Assembly: GCA_027422505.1 (NCBI GenBank)
Contig: JAPQWV010000675.1
Coordinates: 62,001-126,000 of the forward strand
Source of the DNA: Craterostigma plantagineum
Lineage: Eukaryota > Streptophyta > Magnoliopsida > Lamiales > Linderniaceae
Length of the DNA: 64,000 nucleotides
Direction of reading: 5' to 3'
Shown here: positions 22,573 through 35,170 of the stretch, piece by piece
Layout: every line of letters begins with the position of its first letter
Position numbering within the stretch: the first letter of the stretch is position 1
Translations under genes and position numbers: made by a program
The notes under the pieces: model-generated
What the model saw: the letters and a program-made list of their open reading frames with translations, nothing else
Database searches by the model: none
Told to the model about the DNA's origin: nothing

Positions 22573-22690
22573 CTCGTCTGCTCCTTGCGCTGTCTTGATC
22601 TGCTCTAACTGCTTTTCGGCTAACCTTACGACTTCAGCTCTTCGACTTCGCCTAACCTTACGACTTCTACTTCCAGCAGTTGCAGTTCTG
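22573..22690 (-). other. Rearranged RNase H-integrase junction of D, copy 1
   Basis: On the plus strand CTAACTGCTTTTCGGCT (22606 and 22695 regions) and AACCTTACGACTTC (22624 and 22655 regions) each occur twice. Element E has a simple unique sequence encoding [16 protein letters not shown] at the same place. A short local copy replaced about 40 bases and put the downstream integrase out of frame. The identical patch is at about 35118-35235 in copy 2, so it predates the tandem duplication. Confidence 0.8.
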
Positions 22691-25634
22691 CACTAACTGC
22701 TTTTCGGCTTAAGGCATCGGCTACTATGTTCGCCTTGCCTGGGTGGTAGTTGATTACACAGTCGTAATCCTTAACTAACTCTAACCACCTCCTCTGCCTC
22801 ATATTTAACTCCTTTTGTGTAAAGAAGTATTTGAGGCTCTTGTGGTCGGTGTATATCTCACACCGCTCTCCATAGAGGTAATGCCTCCAGATCTTGAGAG
22901 CAAAGACCACTGCCGCCAGTTCTAGGTCGTGCGTCGGGTAATTCTTCTCGTACTCCTTTAGTTGACGAGAGGCGTATGCTACTACATTCCCGTTCTGCAT
23001 TAGCACACACCCTAACCCGTTCTTCGACGCATCGCTATAAACGGTAAACCCTCCTGTTCCCGATGGGATTGTGAGAACTGGGGCCGTCGTAAGCCTTTCC
23101 TTCAGCTCTTGGAAGCTCCGTTCACATTCTACGGTCCACTGAAAAGGCGTATTCTTCTTGGTCAGCCTCGTCAGTGTCGATGCTATCTTCGAGAAGTCCT
23201 TTATGAACTTCCTATAGTATCCTGCCAGACCGAGGAAGCTTCGTATTTCCGTCACGTTCGTCGGCCTGGGCCAATTGCTAATAGCTTCTATCTTCTTCGG
23301 GTCCACAGAGATTCCCTCTCCTGACACTATGTGCCCTAAGAAGGCGACTTGGTCGAGCCAAAATTCGCACTTCTTGAACTTGGCGTATAGTTGCTTCTCC
23401 CGTAGTATTCCTAGAACTTCTCTCAGGTGTTCTTCGTGCTCCTCCTTCGTTCTCGAGTAGACTAGGATGTCATCTATGAAGACGATGACAAACCTATCTA
23501 AGTATGGCTTGAACACCCGGTTCATTAAATCCATGAAAGCTGCGGGCGCATTAGTTAGCCCGAATGGCATCACCAAAAATTCGTAGTGGCCATAACGGGT
23601 ACTAAAGGCCGTCTTCGGGACATCTTCCTTTCGGATCCTTAATTGATGATAGCCCGATCTTAAGTCGATCTTGGAGAAAACTGTTGCACCTTGCAGTTGA
23701 TCGAATAGATCGTCTATCATAGGGAGTGGGTACTTGTTCTTGATTGTTAGCTTGTTCAGCTCCCTGTAGTCTATGCACAACCGCATGGATCCGTCTTTCT
23801 TTTTCACGAATAGCACCGGCGCTCCCCAAGGAGAGAAACTCGGCTGTATGAACTCCTTCTGCATGAGTTCGTCGAGTTGGTCCTTTAACTCCTTCATCTC
23901 CGTCGGTGCTAGCCGATAGGGCGTCTTAGATACTGGTGCCGCTCCAGGTACCAGATCTATAGCAAACTCTATTTCCCGTTCGGGTGGTAGTCCCGGTAAC
24001 TCCTCGGGAAATACGTCGGGGAAGTCCTTAACTACTAGCACTTCCTCGAGTTTCGGGGAGGCGTTATCTTCCGACTTGATAGCGAATACCAGATAGGCTT
24101 CGCATCCTGACCTGATCAGTCGTTGAGCTTTCAACGCTGATATCCTAGACATCATAGTCCCCTTACTAGTTCCTACGAACTTAAGGGGTTCATCCCCATC
24201 CATGTTGAGTGTAACTATCTTGCGGTGGCAGTCTATGACGGCTCCGTACTTCGATAGCCAATCCATTCCAAGGATCACCTCATAGTCATTCATATGGATA
24301 ATTATGAGGTCTATGGGCAGTTCCTTGTCCCCGATTACTATTGGGCAATCCCGTACAACTTGATTAGTTTGAGTGGGATTCCCGTTCGGAACTGTTACCC
24401 TAAATTCGCACTCAGCTCGGTGAGGCGTGACTCCTACTCTCGCTACATACTTAGTAGACGCGAATGAATGGGTCGCTCCTGAGTCGACTAGGATGCATGT
24501 GGGGGTCTGGTAAACGAGGAGGGTACCTGTCACCACGGCCGGGTTGTTTTCTGCTTCTTCAGAGGTTATGGTGTACACCCTGGCCGGTACCCTTGGAGGT
24601 TCTATCGGGTTCCTAGCTTGGCTTCCGGATCCATCTCCCGGACATGCCCTCGAATAATGGCCCGTCTTGCCACACTTGTAGCAAACGGCGTTCTGGGAGT
24701 TGCAGACTCCCGGGTGTCTCCGTGCGCATTTCGGGCATACGGGTAGATCCAGCTGGGGCCTACCCTGGTTGGGCTTGAACTGTGGGGGTGGTCCAGGTCG
24801 ATACTGAGGCCCCTGTTTCCCTTCCTGGGCCACGAATTGCCGTTTCGGATTACTTCCGCTTCCCTGCGACCCTTGTGCAAACTTGCGTTTAGCTTCCTGG
24901 GCGCGAGCTATTCTAGACTCGGCCTGCTCCGCCACGAGCGCTCTCTCCGCCACTTGTGCATACGTGGCCCCTTGCACACCCGCCATACTTACATCCCGAT
25001 ATAACTCGGGCTTTAGCCCTTCCATGAACCGCTCGATCTTGAGCGCGTCCGTGCTGACCATATGAGCAGCGAACCTTGAAAGCTGCTCGAACTTCCTGAT
25101 GTACTCCGCCACTGTCATGGCTCCTTGGCGGAGGTTGATGAACTCATTCATCCTTTGGGCTCTGACCGGGGCGGTGTAATACTTCCCTCGGAAGATTTCC
25201 TTGAACCGATCCCAGCTCATCGTTAGAGGGTTCTCGACGGCTGAGACGGTTTCCCACCAGTGCCCGGCGCTCCCCCTTAGTAGGTAGGCAGCGCACATGA
25301 CCTTTTCCGCTTCGGGTGTGCGGCTATGCTGGAACATGTTCTCCAGCGTCCTTAGCCAGTCCTCAGCGGAGGTAGGGTCTAGAGCATCCTCGAACTGTGG
25401 AGGACTTAACTTTCTGAACCTCTCCCCGATTATCTCGATTCGTTCAGGTAGGGGAGGCAGATTGGCTGATTGCCCACCATCATTTTGTTGCTGGATCAGC
25501 TGCTGAATCTGGGCCGATTGTTGCCGGACCAGTTCAGTTAGCTGCAGGATGGTAGCATCCCGACTGTCAGGGGGGTTATTAGTGTCCCTACCCTGATCAG
25601 ATTCTCTGCTTCCTTCTCCTCTAAGTCTTACCAT
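22626..25634 (-). CDS. Element D Gag-protease-RT-RNase H polyprotein, copy 1
   Basis: 1002 codons from ATG 25634, the Met that follows a likely splice acceptor and matches the start in E. The retrotransposon Gag region spans roughly residues 80-230 ([20 protein letters not shown]). A CCHC zinc knuckle, [15 protein letters not shown], lies near residue 320. The aspartic protease motif DSGATHSF is near 382. RT has the FIDDILVYS catalytic box near 718. RNase H has [10 protein letters not shown] near 863 and TDHKSLKYF near 927, ending DALSRKA. Gag and Pol are one frame, usual for plant chromoviruses. The frame ends at GEVEELKS because of the junction rearrangement, so no fused integrase is made. 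Confidence 0.92.
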   Translation of the reverse strand: MVRLRGEGSRESDQGRDTNNPPDSRDATILQLTELVRQQSAQIQQLIQQQNDGGQSANLPPLPERIEIIGERFRKLSPPQFEDALDPTSAEDWLRTLENMFQHSRTPEAEKVMCAAYLLRGSAGHWWETVSAVENPLTMSWDRFKEIFRGKYYTAPVRAQRMNEFINLRQGAMTVAEYIRKFEQLSRFAAHMVSTDALKIERFMEGLKPELYRDVSMAGVQGATYAQVAERALVAEQAESRIARAQEAKRKFAQGSQGSGSNPKRQFVAQEGKQGPQYRPGPPPQFKPNQGRPQLDLPVCPKCARRHPGVCNSQNAVCYKCGKTGHYSRACPGDGSGSQARNPIEPPRVPARVYTITSEEAENNPAVVTGTLLVYQTPTCILVDSGATHSFASTKYVARVGVTPHRAECEFRVTVPNGNPTQTNQVVRDCPIVIGDKELPIDLIIIHMNDYEVILGMDWLSKYGAVIDCHRKIVTLNMDGDEPLKFVGTSKGTMMSRISALKAQRLIRSGCEAYLVFAIKSEDNASPKLEEVLVVKDFPDVFPEELPGLPPEREIEFAIDLVPGAAPVSKTPYRLAPTEMKELKDQLDELMQKEFIQPSFSPWGAPVLFVKKKDGSMRLCIDYRELNKLTIKNKYPLPMIDDLFDQLQGATVFSKIDLRSGYHQLRIRKEDVPKTAFSTRYGHYEFLVMPFGLTNAPAAFMDLMNRVFKPYLDRFVIVFIDDILVYSRTKEEHEEHLREVLGILREKQLYAKFKKCEFWLDQVAFLGHIVSGEGISVDPKKIEAISNWPRPTNVTEIRSFLGLAGYYRKFIKDFSKIASTLTRLTKKNTPFQWTVECERSFQELKERLTTAPVLTIPSGTGGFTVYSDASKNGLGCVLMQNGNVVAYASRQLKEYEKNYPTHDLELAAVVFALKIWRHYLYGERCEIYTDHKSLKYFFTQKELNMRQRRWLELVKDYDCVINYHPGKANIVADALSRKAVSAELQLLEVEVVRLGEVEELKS

Positions 25635-25789
25635 TTTCTCAACCTATCCTGATAATTCCTAAGGCCAATAAATCAACCCATACAAGAAATTCACATAACA
25701 TCGTACTTACAAGCAAGGCCGCTTCCGCGCTTTTGAGTGTGTGTGTATGGACAGTCTGCAGGACCTGTGACCTGGCTCTGATACCACTC
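25635..25789 (-). other. Element D leader with initiator-Met primer site, copy 1
   Basis: Minus strand GAGTGGTATCAGAGCCAGG lies next to the LTR end (TGACA). TGGTATCAGAGCCAGG (25771-25786) is the primer site for initiator tRNA-Met. A likely splice acceptor (TTAGGAATTATCAG) lies about 15 bases before the ATG. Confidence 0.88.
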
Positions 25790-26331
25790 TGTCAGGACCC
25801 GTCGTCCCGCCCTCGTATTCCGTTCTAATTCTAAATGTTAATGCTTTGGTATTGTGCGGATACGTAAAAATGCGAATAAAATTTTTCATTTTAAAAATAC
25901 ATGCGAAAATCTTATATACATGTCAAAAGAATATTTTACATCGTTCGACATCATCATGCCCTTGTCTACAAAATACAAGTGTACGTGTGTGTGTGCAGCC
26001 AAAAGCTCCCTATGCGCCCGGCCTTCACAGGTCGTCATCCATACACACACTTCCACCTCAAAAGCGGTCGGACTGCGTCAAAAGATCGGCCTCGCATAGA
26101 ATTCAGATCACGTACCGTGATCGTCAGTACCTACAACACGTAACATAAATAATGAGCCACCGAGGCTCAGTAAGCAGAAATTATGCATGAATGCACGTGT
26201 CCTAACGAACGACAATCCACGTCGTCGTTTCCTAACGCTCGTACTCTTTTTCTCATACTCGTACTCTTTTCTTTCGCTCTTACTCTTTTTCTTATACTCT
26301 TATTTCTTACGGGCCCTCGGCTTTCATTTCC

Positions 26332-26546
26332 CCAGCCTCTTATTCCGTCTTATCGTACGGGGTTCTTTCCCAGCCTCTTATTCAGGCCTTATCGTACGGG
26401 GTATTTACCCAGCCTCTTATTCAGGCCTTATCGTACGGGGTATTTACCCAGCCTCTTATTCAGGCCTTATCGTACGGGGTATTTACCCAGCCTCTTATTC
26501 AGGCCTTATCGTACGGGGTATGTCCCCAGCCTCTTATTCAGGCCTT
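26332..26546. repeat. 39-base tandem repeat in D LTR, copy 1
   Basis: Five full units and one partial of CCAGCCTCTTATTCAGGCCT followed by TATCGTACGGGGTATTTAC. The first unit is 38 bases and diverged. Units touch each other without spacers. Matching arrays are at 38877-39091, about 56310-56528 and from about 63793 to the window end. Confidence 0.93.
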
Positions 26547-26999
26547 AAAGGCTGCATAAGGGAAGCCGTGACTCTTCGTTCGAGTCGACACAAACGCCAA
26601 TATCGGCGAATTTACATCGCACACAGGCGATCTTATGCACGCTCATACCTCGCTCCTTACATACTACTCATGCGTGCAAGTGCTCATGTTATGCTCATAT
26701 ACATATGCAGATCATGCTATCATGCATAGAATTAAATCATATCATACGTACGCATTTCATAGAAGATACACGAGCACGTAATTCACATAATTGGACGCAG
26801 GCAAGTTACGTGTCGTAGTTGAATTTCTACTTACCTGGGGTCCGTAGATTAACTGCTAACTGGTTCGGCGAAATTCCTAATTTTCGACCATAATCATAAA
26901 ATTATTATGTCAGTATATTTTCTAAAATATTGGTCTACGTACTTGAAAACGTTGAAATATTTTCCTTAATTTTGTAGGTGAAGGTCTCGATATTACAAG

Positions 27000-27830
27000 G
27001 ATTCGTTTGCATTATTAAAGTTGATCTCGACATTTGTTTTGGTATAAGACTCGATATTATACACATGAGGGTTCGACATTTACATTACACTAAGTTGTCG
27101 ATATATGTTCTCGGGATTACCCATGACATACCAAATGTCGAGATGTAATTTGATAAGAGGTGGGTATAATAAAATGTCGACATGAGGAAGCTAAATGTCG
27201 AGGTGCACAAGGGTTTTCGACATTTTGGTGTATGTTTAGGAACTCGACATTTTAATTTCTTCAAAGACCTCGACATTTCCATTAGCTCTCGACATTTTTA
27301 TTTGTGCGACACTTGTTTCGACATTTCCATCAACCTTTCATTTCGTCATTTATCAGTTAGGAGGACTCGACATTTTGTGTTCTATTTCGTTCGACATCTT
27401 ATCTCGCCATTTTGGGGTATAAAATGTCGACATGAAGCTCGCCATTTTAATTAGAAAATGTCGACATGACTTTCGACATGCATCTCGACATTTATCATTT
27501 GTTTCGACATTTCTCTTAATGCTGTTTCGATATTTATCTCGACTTCTCGACATGTTATGAGGCTCGACATCCTATTTTAACATTTCGACATTTTACCTTA
27601 TGTTGTCTCGACATTTTGATTCTTATCAGGGTTTCGACATCTTAACTCGACATCTATCCTAACATTTCGACATTTCCTTTAAACCCCGACATTATACTTC
27701 GATATTTGTACAATGGAAATGTCGACATGCATTTCAATCCAAGCCTCGACATTTACCATCTGTCTCGACATTTTTCTTAACATAATTTCGACATTTTTCC
27801 TTGGCATGGTTTCGACATTTTTCATCATCT
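27000..27830. repeat. TGTCGA/TCGACA hexamer array in D LTR, copy 1
   Basis: By eye about 27 TCGACA sites, mostly TCGACATTT, and a few TGTCGA in about 830 bases. They are irregularly spaced, 10-50 bases apart. Relative to the element they mostly read AAATGTCGA. The same array is at about 39545-40375 in copy 2. Confidence 0.88.
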
Positions 27831-28538
27831 TCAAATCTTCATCCCATCAAACCTAGGTTCTTAGCTTATTCTACCCAACACTTAGCTAAGCTCAAGGAGA
27901 TCTTTAACTATGGATTATCATCCAAGGTTTGAGCATTTGCCGTCATACATGTAATTTCCTAGCCTTAGTTACCAATTTAGCTAAACAATCCTTATTATAA
28001 AAATCGAAATGGTTTAGGGGATTTCGTCACTTACAATTTCGAGGTTCCAAGCTAGCTCGAGATGTCCTTTGCGTTTCTTCTTCTCTCGGCTCTTTCTTCT
28101 TTCCTATTTCTTTTCGTGAGTTCTTAGGTAAGGTTATGGAGTTTTGAATGGTTTAGCTAGATATTATATTGCATTTTTATTGGATATGACATGGGTGGCG
28201 TGGTTTTCCCTTAAATTAGGGATTTATGTTTCTTATTTGTCCTTTCTCATGTATTGGGCCCAATTGCTAAGTTCTAGCCCATTAGTAAATTAAATTCCTA
28301 ATCCCATTATCATTTGCCATTTCCCTTGGCGATTCCAAGAATTTACCCTTCCTAAATTAAGAGTCATCACAAGTTCACGTCATTAACACTTATTTGCACA
28401 TAATTCTCGTAGTATTTCTCGAGCATAAAATTCATATATTTTCATAAGCATACAATAACATACAAGATTCTTGAAACTCACGTAATTCATACACGTAGTT
28501 TATTGGCCGACCTAATCCTCGGGGACCGGGGTCCTACA

Positions 28539-29301
28539 TCTTCGCCTCCTGAGCTTCGGAAATCTGAGCCTCAGCCTGCTCAGCTATCATGGCCCTTTCT
28601 GCTACTTGAGTAAATTCCATCTGTCTGGCCCCCGAGATACTTAAGTCGCGATAAAGCTCAGGTTTGAGGCCCGTAATGAACCTCGTCACCTTGAGTAGAT
28701 TTGTTGCCACCATGTGAGGAGCGAAACGGGACAACTCCTCGAATCGACGGATATATTGAGTTACAGGCATTCCTCCTTGCCTGAGATTCATAAATTCTAA
28801 CATCCGTCGTTCCTGTTCATGGGCAGTAAAATATTTGCCGTGGAACAATTCTCTAAATCGTTCCCACGACATATTCGTCGGATCTTCTAGGACTTTAACG
28901 GTATCCCACCAGAATCGGGCGTTTCCTCTGAGCGTGGAAACGGCGCACAAGACCTTTTCATTCTCAGGCACACGACTATATATGAACATATCTTCTATAG
29001 TACGCAGCCAATCTTCCGCCACTACTGGGTCCGTAGCATCAGCAAAGGTTGGGGGATCCATTTTCCGAAACCGTTCCCCTATAATTTCTACACGCGCTGG
29101 CTGTGGGGAAGGACGATGTTCGGACGAGCTATGATGATGGAGTAGTTCGTCGATTTGACTCGACTGGCGATTGATATGTTCCGACTGACGTTGAAGTAAT
29201 TCGGTCAGTCGTAGAATAGTGGAGTCCCTTTCATTTGGAGGGGACTCCGGTTCGGCCCTACGGCTGGATTCAGCCACATGTTCACTACGGGTTCTTGGCA
29301 T
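28539..29301 (-). pseudogene. Element C Gag N-terminal part, unit 1
   Basis: Open from ATG 29301 for 255 residues. It holds the Gag core (WLRTIEDMFIYSRVPENEKV, RGNARFWWDTV, LMEFMNLRQGG-like) and ends in SEAQEAK. The end corresponds to the linker before the zinc knuckle. Element D starts immediately after; the first bases of its LTR (TGTAG) supply the last Met codon and the stop. The zinc knuckle, protease, RT, RNase H and integrase start of C are absent from the whole unit. Confidence 0.9.
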
Positions 29302-29462
29302 TTTTCAACTATTATCTACAATAATTCCAATAAAACACATATCAGATAACACATAATCACATAATCAAGCATTTAAATTACAGGCCAGGCTGGTTCTCCA
29401 GGCTTTTGAGCGGCAGTACATGGACAGTCTTCAGAATCTAGAGCCTACGCTCTGATACCACC
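29302..29462 (-). other. Element C leader and initiator-Met primer site, unit 1
   Basis: Minus strand TGGTATCAGAGCGTAGGC (29443-29460) follows the LTR end with a two-base gap: initiator tRNA-Met primer site. The rest is AT-rich leader before gag. Confidence 0.88.
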
Positions 29463-32400
29463 TGTGGCGACCCTCGTTTTCTAATTAAGGTTAGTGGCGG
29501 ATTTTCGCAACGTAAGTCGCGGAAGACCCTTCTAATAAAAACTTTTTCCTAAAAGATAATATAATACGATAAAATATTAGTTTACATAGTAGTATCTGTA
29601 CAACGGGCGTAGCCCCAAAAATGTCAAAAGAACAAAAACTCTATTATCGCTCCACAGGTCTTCATCCATGTACCGCCCCGCCCTCAAAAGTCCGTGGAGC
29701 ACCGCCACCAGCCGCCTCAGTCTTGACGCGCGTCGGCGTCAGACTCAGTACCTACAACACGTAAACACTGAGCGATTTGCCCAGTAGGTGAATAAAAATG
29801 CATGTATGCACGTGAAAGCTCATTCCCGATCCCAATATCTCACATGCAATGTTCACTCTTTCTTTTCCCACAATCCTATCAAACACACAACACAGGGCCC
29901 TAGGTCAGACTCGACACCTCGCGCGCCCATAATAATAATATACGGAAGCTTACACTAGCAGCGTTTTGACGATCACGCAACTGCCCTGCTAGGCCGCTCT
30001 TCCGTAAGCGGTAGCCTACGCCGACAGCGTTTTGACGATCACGCAACTGCCCTGTCAGGTCGCTCCCTCCGCTGAAAACATAATCACGACGGTTTTGCAC
30101 CTCGGGACGTTCACGCCCGAGTAGACAGATCGATCACGCCTGTCTGCCGTCAGGTGTCATACGAGTACCAACCTCGACTCCTCAACGAGTCAACAACAAA
30201 AATCGCAAACATCTCATTCTACCCCGCTCAACAATATTTCAAATCAACCGTCTCAATACGGTGTAAATATCTCACCCATGTGATAGGATATGCATATGCT
30301 ATGCATATAAACGTCATAATACATGAAACGTGCGTAAAACACATAAATCACATAAATCATTGAAGCATATAAAGGCACGTAATTCAAATAAGTGTTTACG
30401 CATTGTAGATGAATAATTCACCTACCTGTCCTCACGATAAAATCAGTCGACAATCCTGGTGAATTCCCTACAGTTCGAATATCTGAGTACACAATATTAT
30501 TATATCACTATATTTACTAAGTCACCTAACTTCGAAATTTTCAAACTCTAAATTTTGAAATCATAAAATTATCAAACCCTAAAAATCACGAAAACCCTAA
30601 AATGATGAAAACCCTAATTTGTTAAGAACTACTAAATTCCGAAAATCTTGTTGGGGAGGTTAAATGTCGAAGTTCTATAAATCTCGAGATCATATGTCGA
30701 ATCCTTAAATGTCGCGATCATATTGTCTAAGTCCTTAAATGTCGAGATCGTTATGTATGATAATAGAATATATAGAAATCTTTACAAGTTGATCTGGATT
30801 GGTTAAGGTAAATATCGAAATGGCATAAAGAATTGTCGAGATGTGATTAAATGTCGAAACACATGGAAAATGTCGAAATGAGACTGAAAAATGTCGAGAC
30901 CTAGTTAAATGTCGACATTTATCCTATAATTATCATTCGACATTTATACATTCAAAGCCCAGCTTTTATCGAGATTATGATGTTATCGAAATCCTCTCTA
31001 AAATGATGTCGACATCTATATTGTTATTATCAAACATCTCGAGACCTACATTAGTATATCTCGAATTCTCTGTATAATATACCTTTTTCACAATTGATTG
31101 TCAATTACGTTAATGTTAAGAAAGTTGATTAGTCATACTTAGAAATGGTATATATAGCTAACACGTGTACTATAAGTTCTTTGATAGATTAAATGTATTG
31201 ATAAGTAGTCACATCATTCTATCTAATGGTATCTATCCACATGGTCTCAAGAAGTTTCTAAGTCCTTGTACGAAATCTTCAAAACCATGTCGACATTTTA
31301 TTAGACTTGTCGAGACTTTGTTGGGGAATTAAATGTCGAGACCTACAACATGCTTATAAATGTCGAGATCTATTCATCAGAAATTCCAAAATCTTTTCAT
31401 GAGTCATCTCGACATCTTGCACTGTAATTTCGAAATTCCATCTATAATACATGTCGAAGTTTTGCCTTATTACATCTCGATATCTTTCCAATGTCGAGAC
31501 CTTGTCGACATCCTAATAATGTCGATATCTTTTGTGCTAAAATACCATGCCGAGGATTTCTATCAACGTTACTCTCCCCAGAAAACCCTAAAAATCATAT
31601 CATCAATATCGGCTTCAAGAATTATTTCAAACCCAGAAAATCTTACACTATAAATTGTTAAGTTTCTAACCAACATAATAATTCCTTAAGGATACCACAG
31701 AATTCGATGTCCCTTAAAAGTTATACTATACAACTAATAGGCCGAAATTTAAGTAATTAGGGTTTTCTATAGATGTTATAAAGCTGAAATCTTCACAGTT
31801 GAATATCACGATATATCATTATAACTAGAGGTCCACACTTGGGCCCTCACCACCTTATGTATAAATCATAAAACTCAACCTATTCAGTCCTAAGTGCAAA
31901 TTGAAATCACGGGCTTATCTCATCATAAGAATGTTCATATAATCATGAACTAAACAAAATAATTTTTGATGTCCTAATCATAAAAATCTCGAAGCTTTAT
32001 GCTTAATACAAACCCTTGAAAGCATGTTAAATATATCAAATACAAAAACTTGCCCAATACCTATTTCAAGAGCACGATTTTGGATTGTTATCCTTGAAGG
32101 TATTTCCGTTCTTTGAGTTCACGTTGATGCTTAGTGTTGTTAAATGTTATTATTAGATATATATGTAGACGTTGGAACTTGTAGTTGATTGGACCTGTTA
32201 GTTATCTCTTTTCCTATGCCTTAAGCAACATGATTGTTAAGGTTTATTTTGAGGTTTTGGGCTGAAATCACGTAACACACATGGTCCAACATTACAACTC
32301 TTTTGATTATTATTTTATTAAACATAGCCCACATTATAAGTCCTAATGTTATTACTATTATTATAATTATTTCTAATTAATTCTTTGGTCATATCTTGAA

Positions 32401-32527
32401 ATATTTCTGGACTAATTAAAATTTATATTATTACTTCGAAACTCAATTTCTTACGAAACTTCTTAATTCGCAATTATTACTTATCTAATTACATCAAAAT
32501 TCCGTATTAAAATCTACGGGTATTACA
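29463..32527 (-). repeat. Element C LTR, copy 2 (shared middle LTR)
   Basis: 3065 bases. It serves as 5' LTR of unit 1 and 3' LTR of unit 2. It agrees with copy 3 at nearly all sites where copy 1 differs, up to about 31672. Its own private changes are few (for example ATCACTAT near 30506 and an extra A near 32056). No target duplication flanks it. Confidence 0.95.
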
Positions 32528-32561
32528 TCCTCCCCTCCTTAAAGAAATTTCGTCCCCGAAA

Positions 32562-33585
32562 TTACGCCGACTGGAATAACTCGGGATAACGAACTCTCAT
32601 ATCATCCTCACGCTCCCACGTGGCTTCCTCAACTAATTGATTCCGCCACAAAACCTTAACTAACGGAATAATCTTATTCCGAAGCTGTTTCATTTCATAC
32701 ATCAAGATTTCTACTGGTCTTTCCTCGTAACTCAAGTCTGGCTTGAGTTGTTGATAGAGGGTCTCGTTCTGGATCACATGGCTCGGGTCCGCGACATATT
32801 TTCGTAACGTCGATACGTGAAATACGTCGTGAACTTGCGATAATGAAACCGGCAACTCTAATTGGTACGCTACTTCGCCGACTTTTTTAATGATCCTGAA
32901 AGGGCCTATGTATCTGGGACTCAGCTTGCCCTTTCTACCGAAACGCTTTACTCCTTTCATCGGGGAAATTTTTAGGAACACTTGGTCATCTTCTGCAAAT
33001 TCCAAAGGCCGTCGTCGATGATCTGCATAACTTTTCTGACGACTCTGTGCGGTTCGCATCCTTTCTCGAATTTTTGTGACAGCTTCTGTCATTTCTCGGA
33101 TCATATCGGGTCCTAACAGTGTTCGTTCACCGATTTCGTCCCAATGGACTGGGGATCGGCACTTGCGCCCATATAACGCCTCGTATGGCGCCATCCCAAT
33201 TGTAGCGTGAAAACTGTTGTTGTATGAAAATTCTATGAGCGGCAAATACTTACTCCAGTGTCCTTTGAAATCGAGCACACATGCCCGTAGCATATCCTCG
33301 AGAGTCTGAATCGTTCGTTCAGACTGCCCATCGGTCTGGGGATGGTACGCAGTACTGAACGAGAGTTTGGTTCCCATCGCTTTCTGTAAGCTTTGCCAAA
33401 AGTTCGACAAAAATCTTGAATCTCGATCCGAGACTATAGAAATTGGAATTCCATGGAGGCGGATGATTTCCTGAATATATAATTCCGCATAGCGTTCCAT
33501 GGAAAAAGTGGAACTAATTGGAAGGAAATGAGCCGATTTGGTCAGGCGATCAACAATCACCCAAATACCATCGTGGAGGATTTGG
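32562..33585 (-). pseudogene. Element C integrase C-terminal fragment, unit 2
   Basis: Same protein fragment as 20017-21040, identical in translation, including the D and E of the DD35E set, GPF segment and chromodomain-like tail. The purine tract at 32528-32542 separates it from the middle LTR. It joins the D LTR remnant at 33586. Confidence 0.9.
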
Positions 33586-33716
33586 TCATAAGCATACAAT
33601 AACATACAAGATTCTTGAAACTCACGTAATTCATACACGTAGTTTATTGGCCGACCTAATCCTCGGGGACCGGGGTCCTACATCCTCCCCCCTTAAGGAG
33701 GATTTCGCCCTCGAAA

Positions 33717-35117
33717 TCAGCCCGTGTGAAACAGCTCGGGATAACGAATTCTCATTTCGTCCTCCCGTTTCCATGTGGCTTCTTCCGTGGACTGGTTCCG
33801 CCACAGTACTTTCACTAAGGGAATATCTTTATTCCTTAGTCTTTTAGTCTCGTACATCAATATCTCCACCGGGATCTCTTCGTAACTTAGATCCGGCTTC
33901 AATTGTTGATGTAGGGACTCGTTTCCTAGCACGTGGTTTGGGTCAGCTAGGTATTTCCGCAGTGTCGAGACGTGGAACACGTCGTGCACTTGCGCTAGTG
34001 ACGCAGGCAGCTCCAATTGGTATGCTACCTCGCCTACCCTTTTCAGTATCCTAAAGGGTCCTATGTACCTAGGGCTTAACTTCCCTTTCTTTCCAAACCT
34101 CTTCACGCCCTTCATTGGCGATACTTTTACAAACACCATATCTCCTTCTTCAAATTCCAGCGGTCGACGTCTTCGATCTGCGTAGCTCTTCTGTCGACTT
34201 TGTGCCGTTCTCATTCTTTCTCGTATCATAGAAATGGCTTCCGTCATTTCTCGTACGATGTTGGGGCCTAACATTGCCCGTTCGCCAACCTCGCCCCAAT
34301 GCACTGGGGATCTGCACCTACGCCCGTATAACGCCTCATACGGTGCCATCCCGATGGTGACGTGGTAACTGTTGTTGTACGAGAACTCGATCAGAGGGAG
34401 GTATCTACTCCAATTCCCTTTGAAATCGAGTACGCATGCTCATAGCATGTCCTCCAACGTCTGTATCGTTCTCTCGGATTGACCGTCTGTCTGCGGATGG
34501 TAGGCGGTACTAAAGGACAGCCTCGTTCCCATCGCCTTTTGCAAGCTCGTCCAGAATTTCGACAGAAATCTGGAGTCGCGATCCGAGACTATCGACGATG
34601 GAATGCCGTGCAGTCGCACTATCTCTTGGATATAGAGCTCCGCGTATCGTTCCATTGAAAACGTCGTACTGATTGGTAGGAAGTGGGCCGACTTGGTTAG
34701 TCGATCGATTATTACCCAAATCGCGTCGTGCCCTTTTGCATTCCTAGGCAATCCTACTACGAAATCCATTGTAATGTTATCCCATTTCCATTCTGGAATG
34801 GGTAACGGTTGTAGGGTTCCCGCCGGCCTTTGATGCTCGGCCTTAATCTGCTGGCATGTCAGGCATTGACTCACGAAGATCGCGATGTCCTTCTTCATGC
34901 CTGGCCACCAGTAGTTTTCCTTGAGATCTCTGTACATCTTCGTCGCTCCTGGGTGTACCGAGTACGCCGTAGTATGTGCTTCCGTCATTATTAGCCGTCG
35001 TAGTTCGGCGTCGTCTGGCACGTACAACCGGTTCTTGAAGTATAATCGTTCGTCTCCCTGTATCATAAGGTCTCCAGTTGGTTGTCCCGGTAGTGCCTCC
35101 TTAGTCTTCGCATACAA
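33717..35117 (-). pseudogene. Element D integrase, copy 2, with nonsense codon
   Basis: Same 466-codon frame as copy 1, but near 34441 the arginine codon CGA in MLRAC has become TGA (plus-strand G to A at CATAGCATG versus CGTAGCATG). The frame splits into 35117-34440 (zinc finger, all three catalytic residues, ending EDML) and 34349-33717 (GPF segment, chromodomain-like tail). The change is C to T at a CpG. Confidence 0.92.
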
Positions 35118-35170
35118 CTCGTCTGCTCCTTGCGCTGTCTTGATCTGCTCTAACTGCTTTTCGGCTAACC

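Larger units (their letters stand above)
21041..28538 (-). mobile_element. Element D, copy 1: chromovirus embedded in C, 3' LTR truncated
   Basis: It has a complete 5' LTR (25790-28538), an initiator-Met primer site, a gag-protease-RT-RNase H frame, an integrase frame, a purine tract, and only the first 97 bases of its 3' LTR (21041-21137). The missing 2.65 kb of LTR adjoins missing C sequence, so one deletion removed both. It shares family with element E at the right of the window: U5, leader and proteins are close to identical. Confidence 0.9.
25790..28538 (-). repeat. Element D 5' LTR, copy 1
   Basis: 2749 bases, TGTAGGACCCC to GGTCCTGACA on the minus strand. Its downstream third (25790 to about 26850) is nearly identical to the LTR of E, while the upstream part differs strongly. 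It contains a 39-base tandem repeat (26332-26546), a TGTCGA array (about 27000-27830) and a consensus splice donor (CAGGTAAGTAG, near 26825-26840). The 180- and 121-residue plus-strand ORFs over the 39-base repeat are by-products of its period being a multiple of three. Confidence 0.93.

Noticed and set aside
26332..26546. Regular 39-base direct repeats suggest a CRISPR array
   Set aside because: Units touch each other without unique spacers, they lie in an LTR, and the DNA is plant nuclear.
26183..26729. 121- and 180-residue plus-strand ORFs as genes (also at 38728-39274 and 56131-56677)
   Set aside because: They lie within the LTR, antisense to the element, and exist because of the 39-base tandem repeat.
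29463..32527. Middle C LTR as a solo LTR or separate insertion
   Set aside because: It has a primer site on one side, a purine tract on the other and no target duplication, so it is shared by two tandem units.
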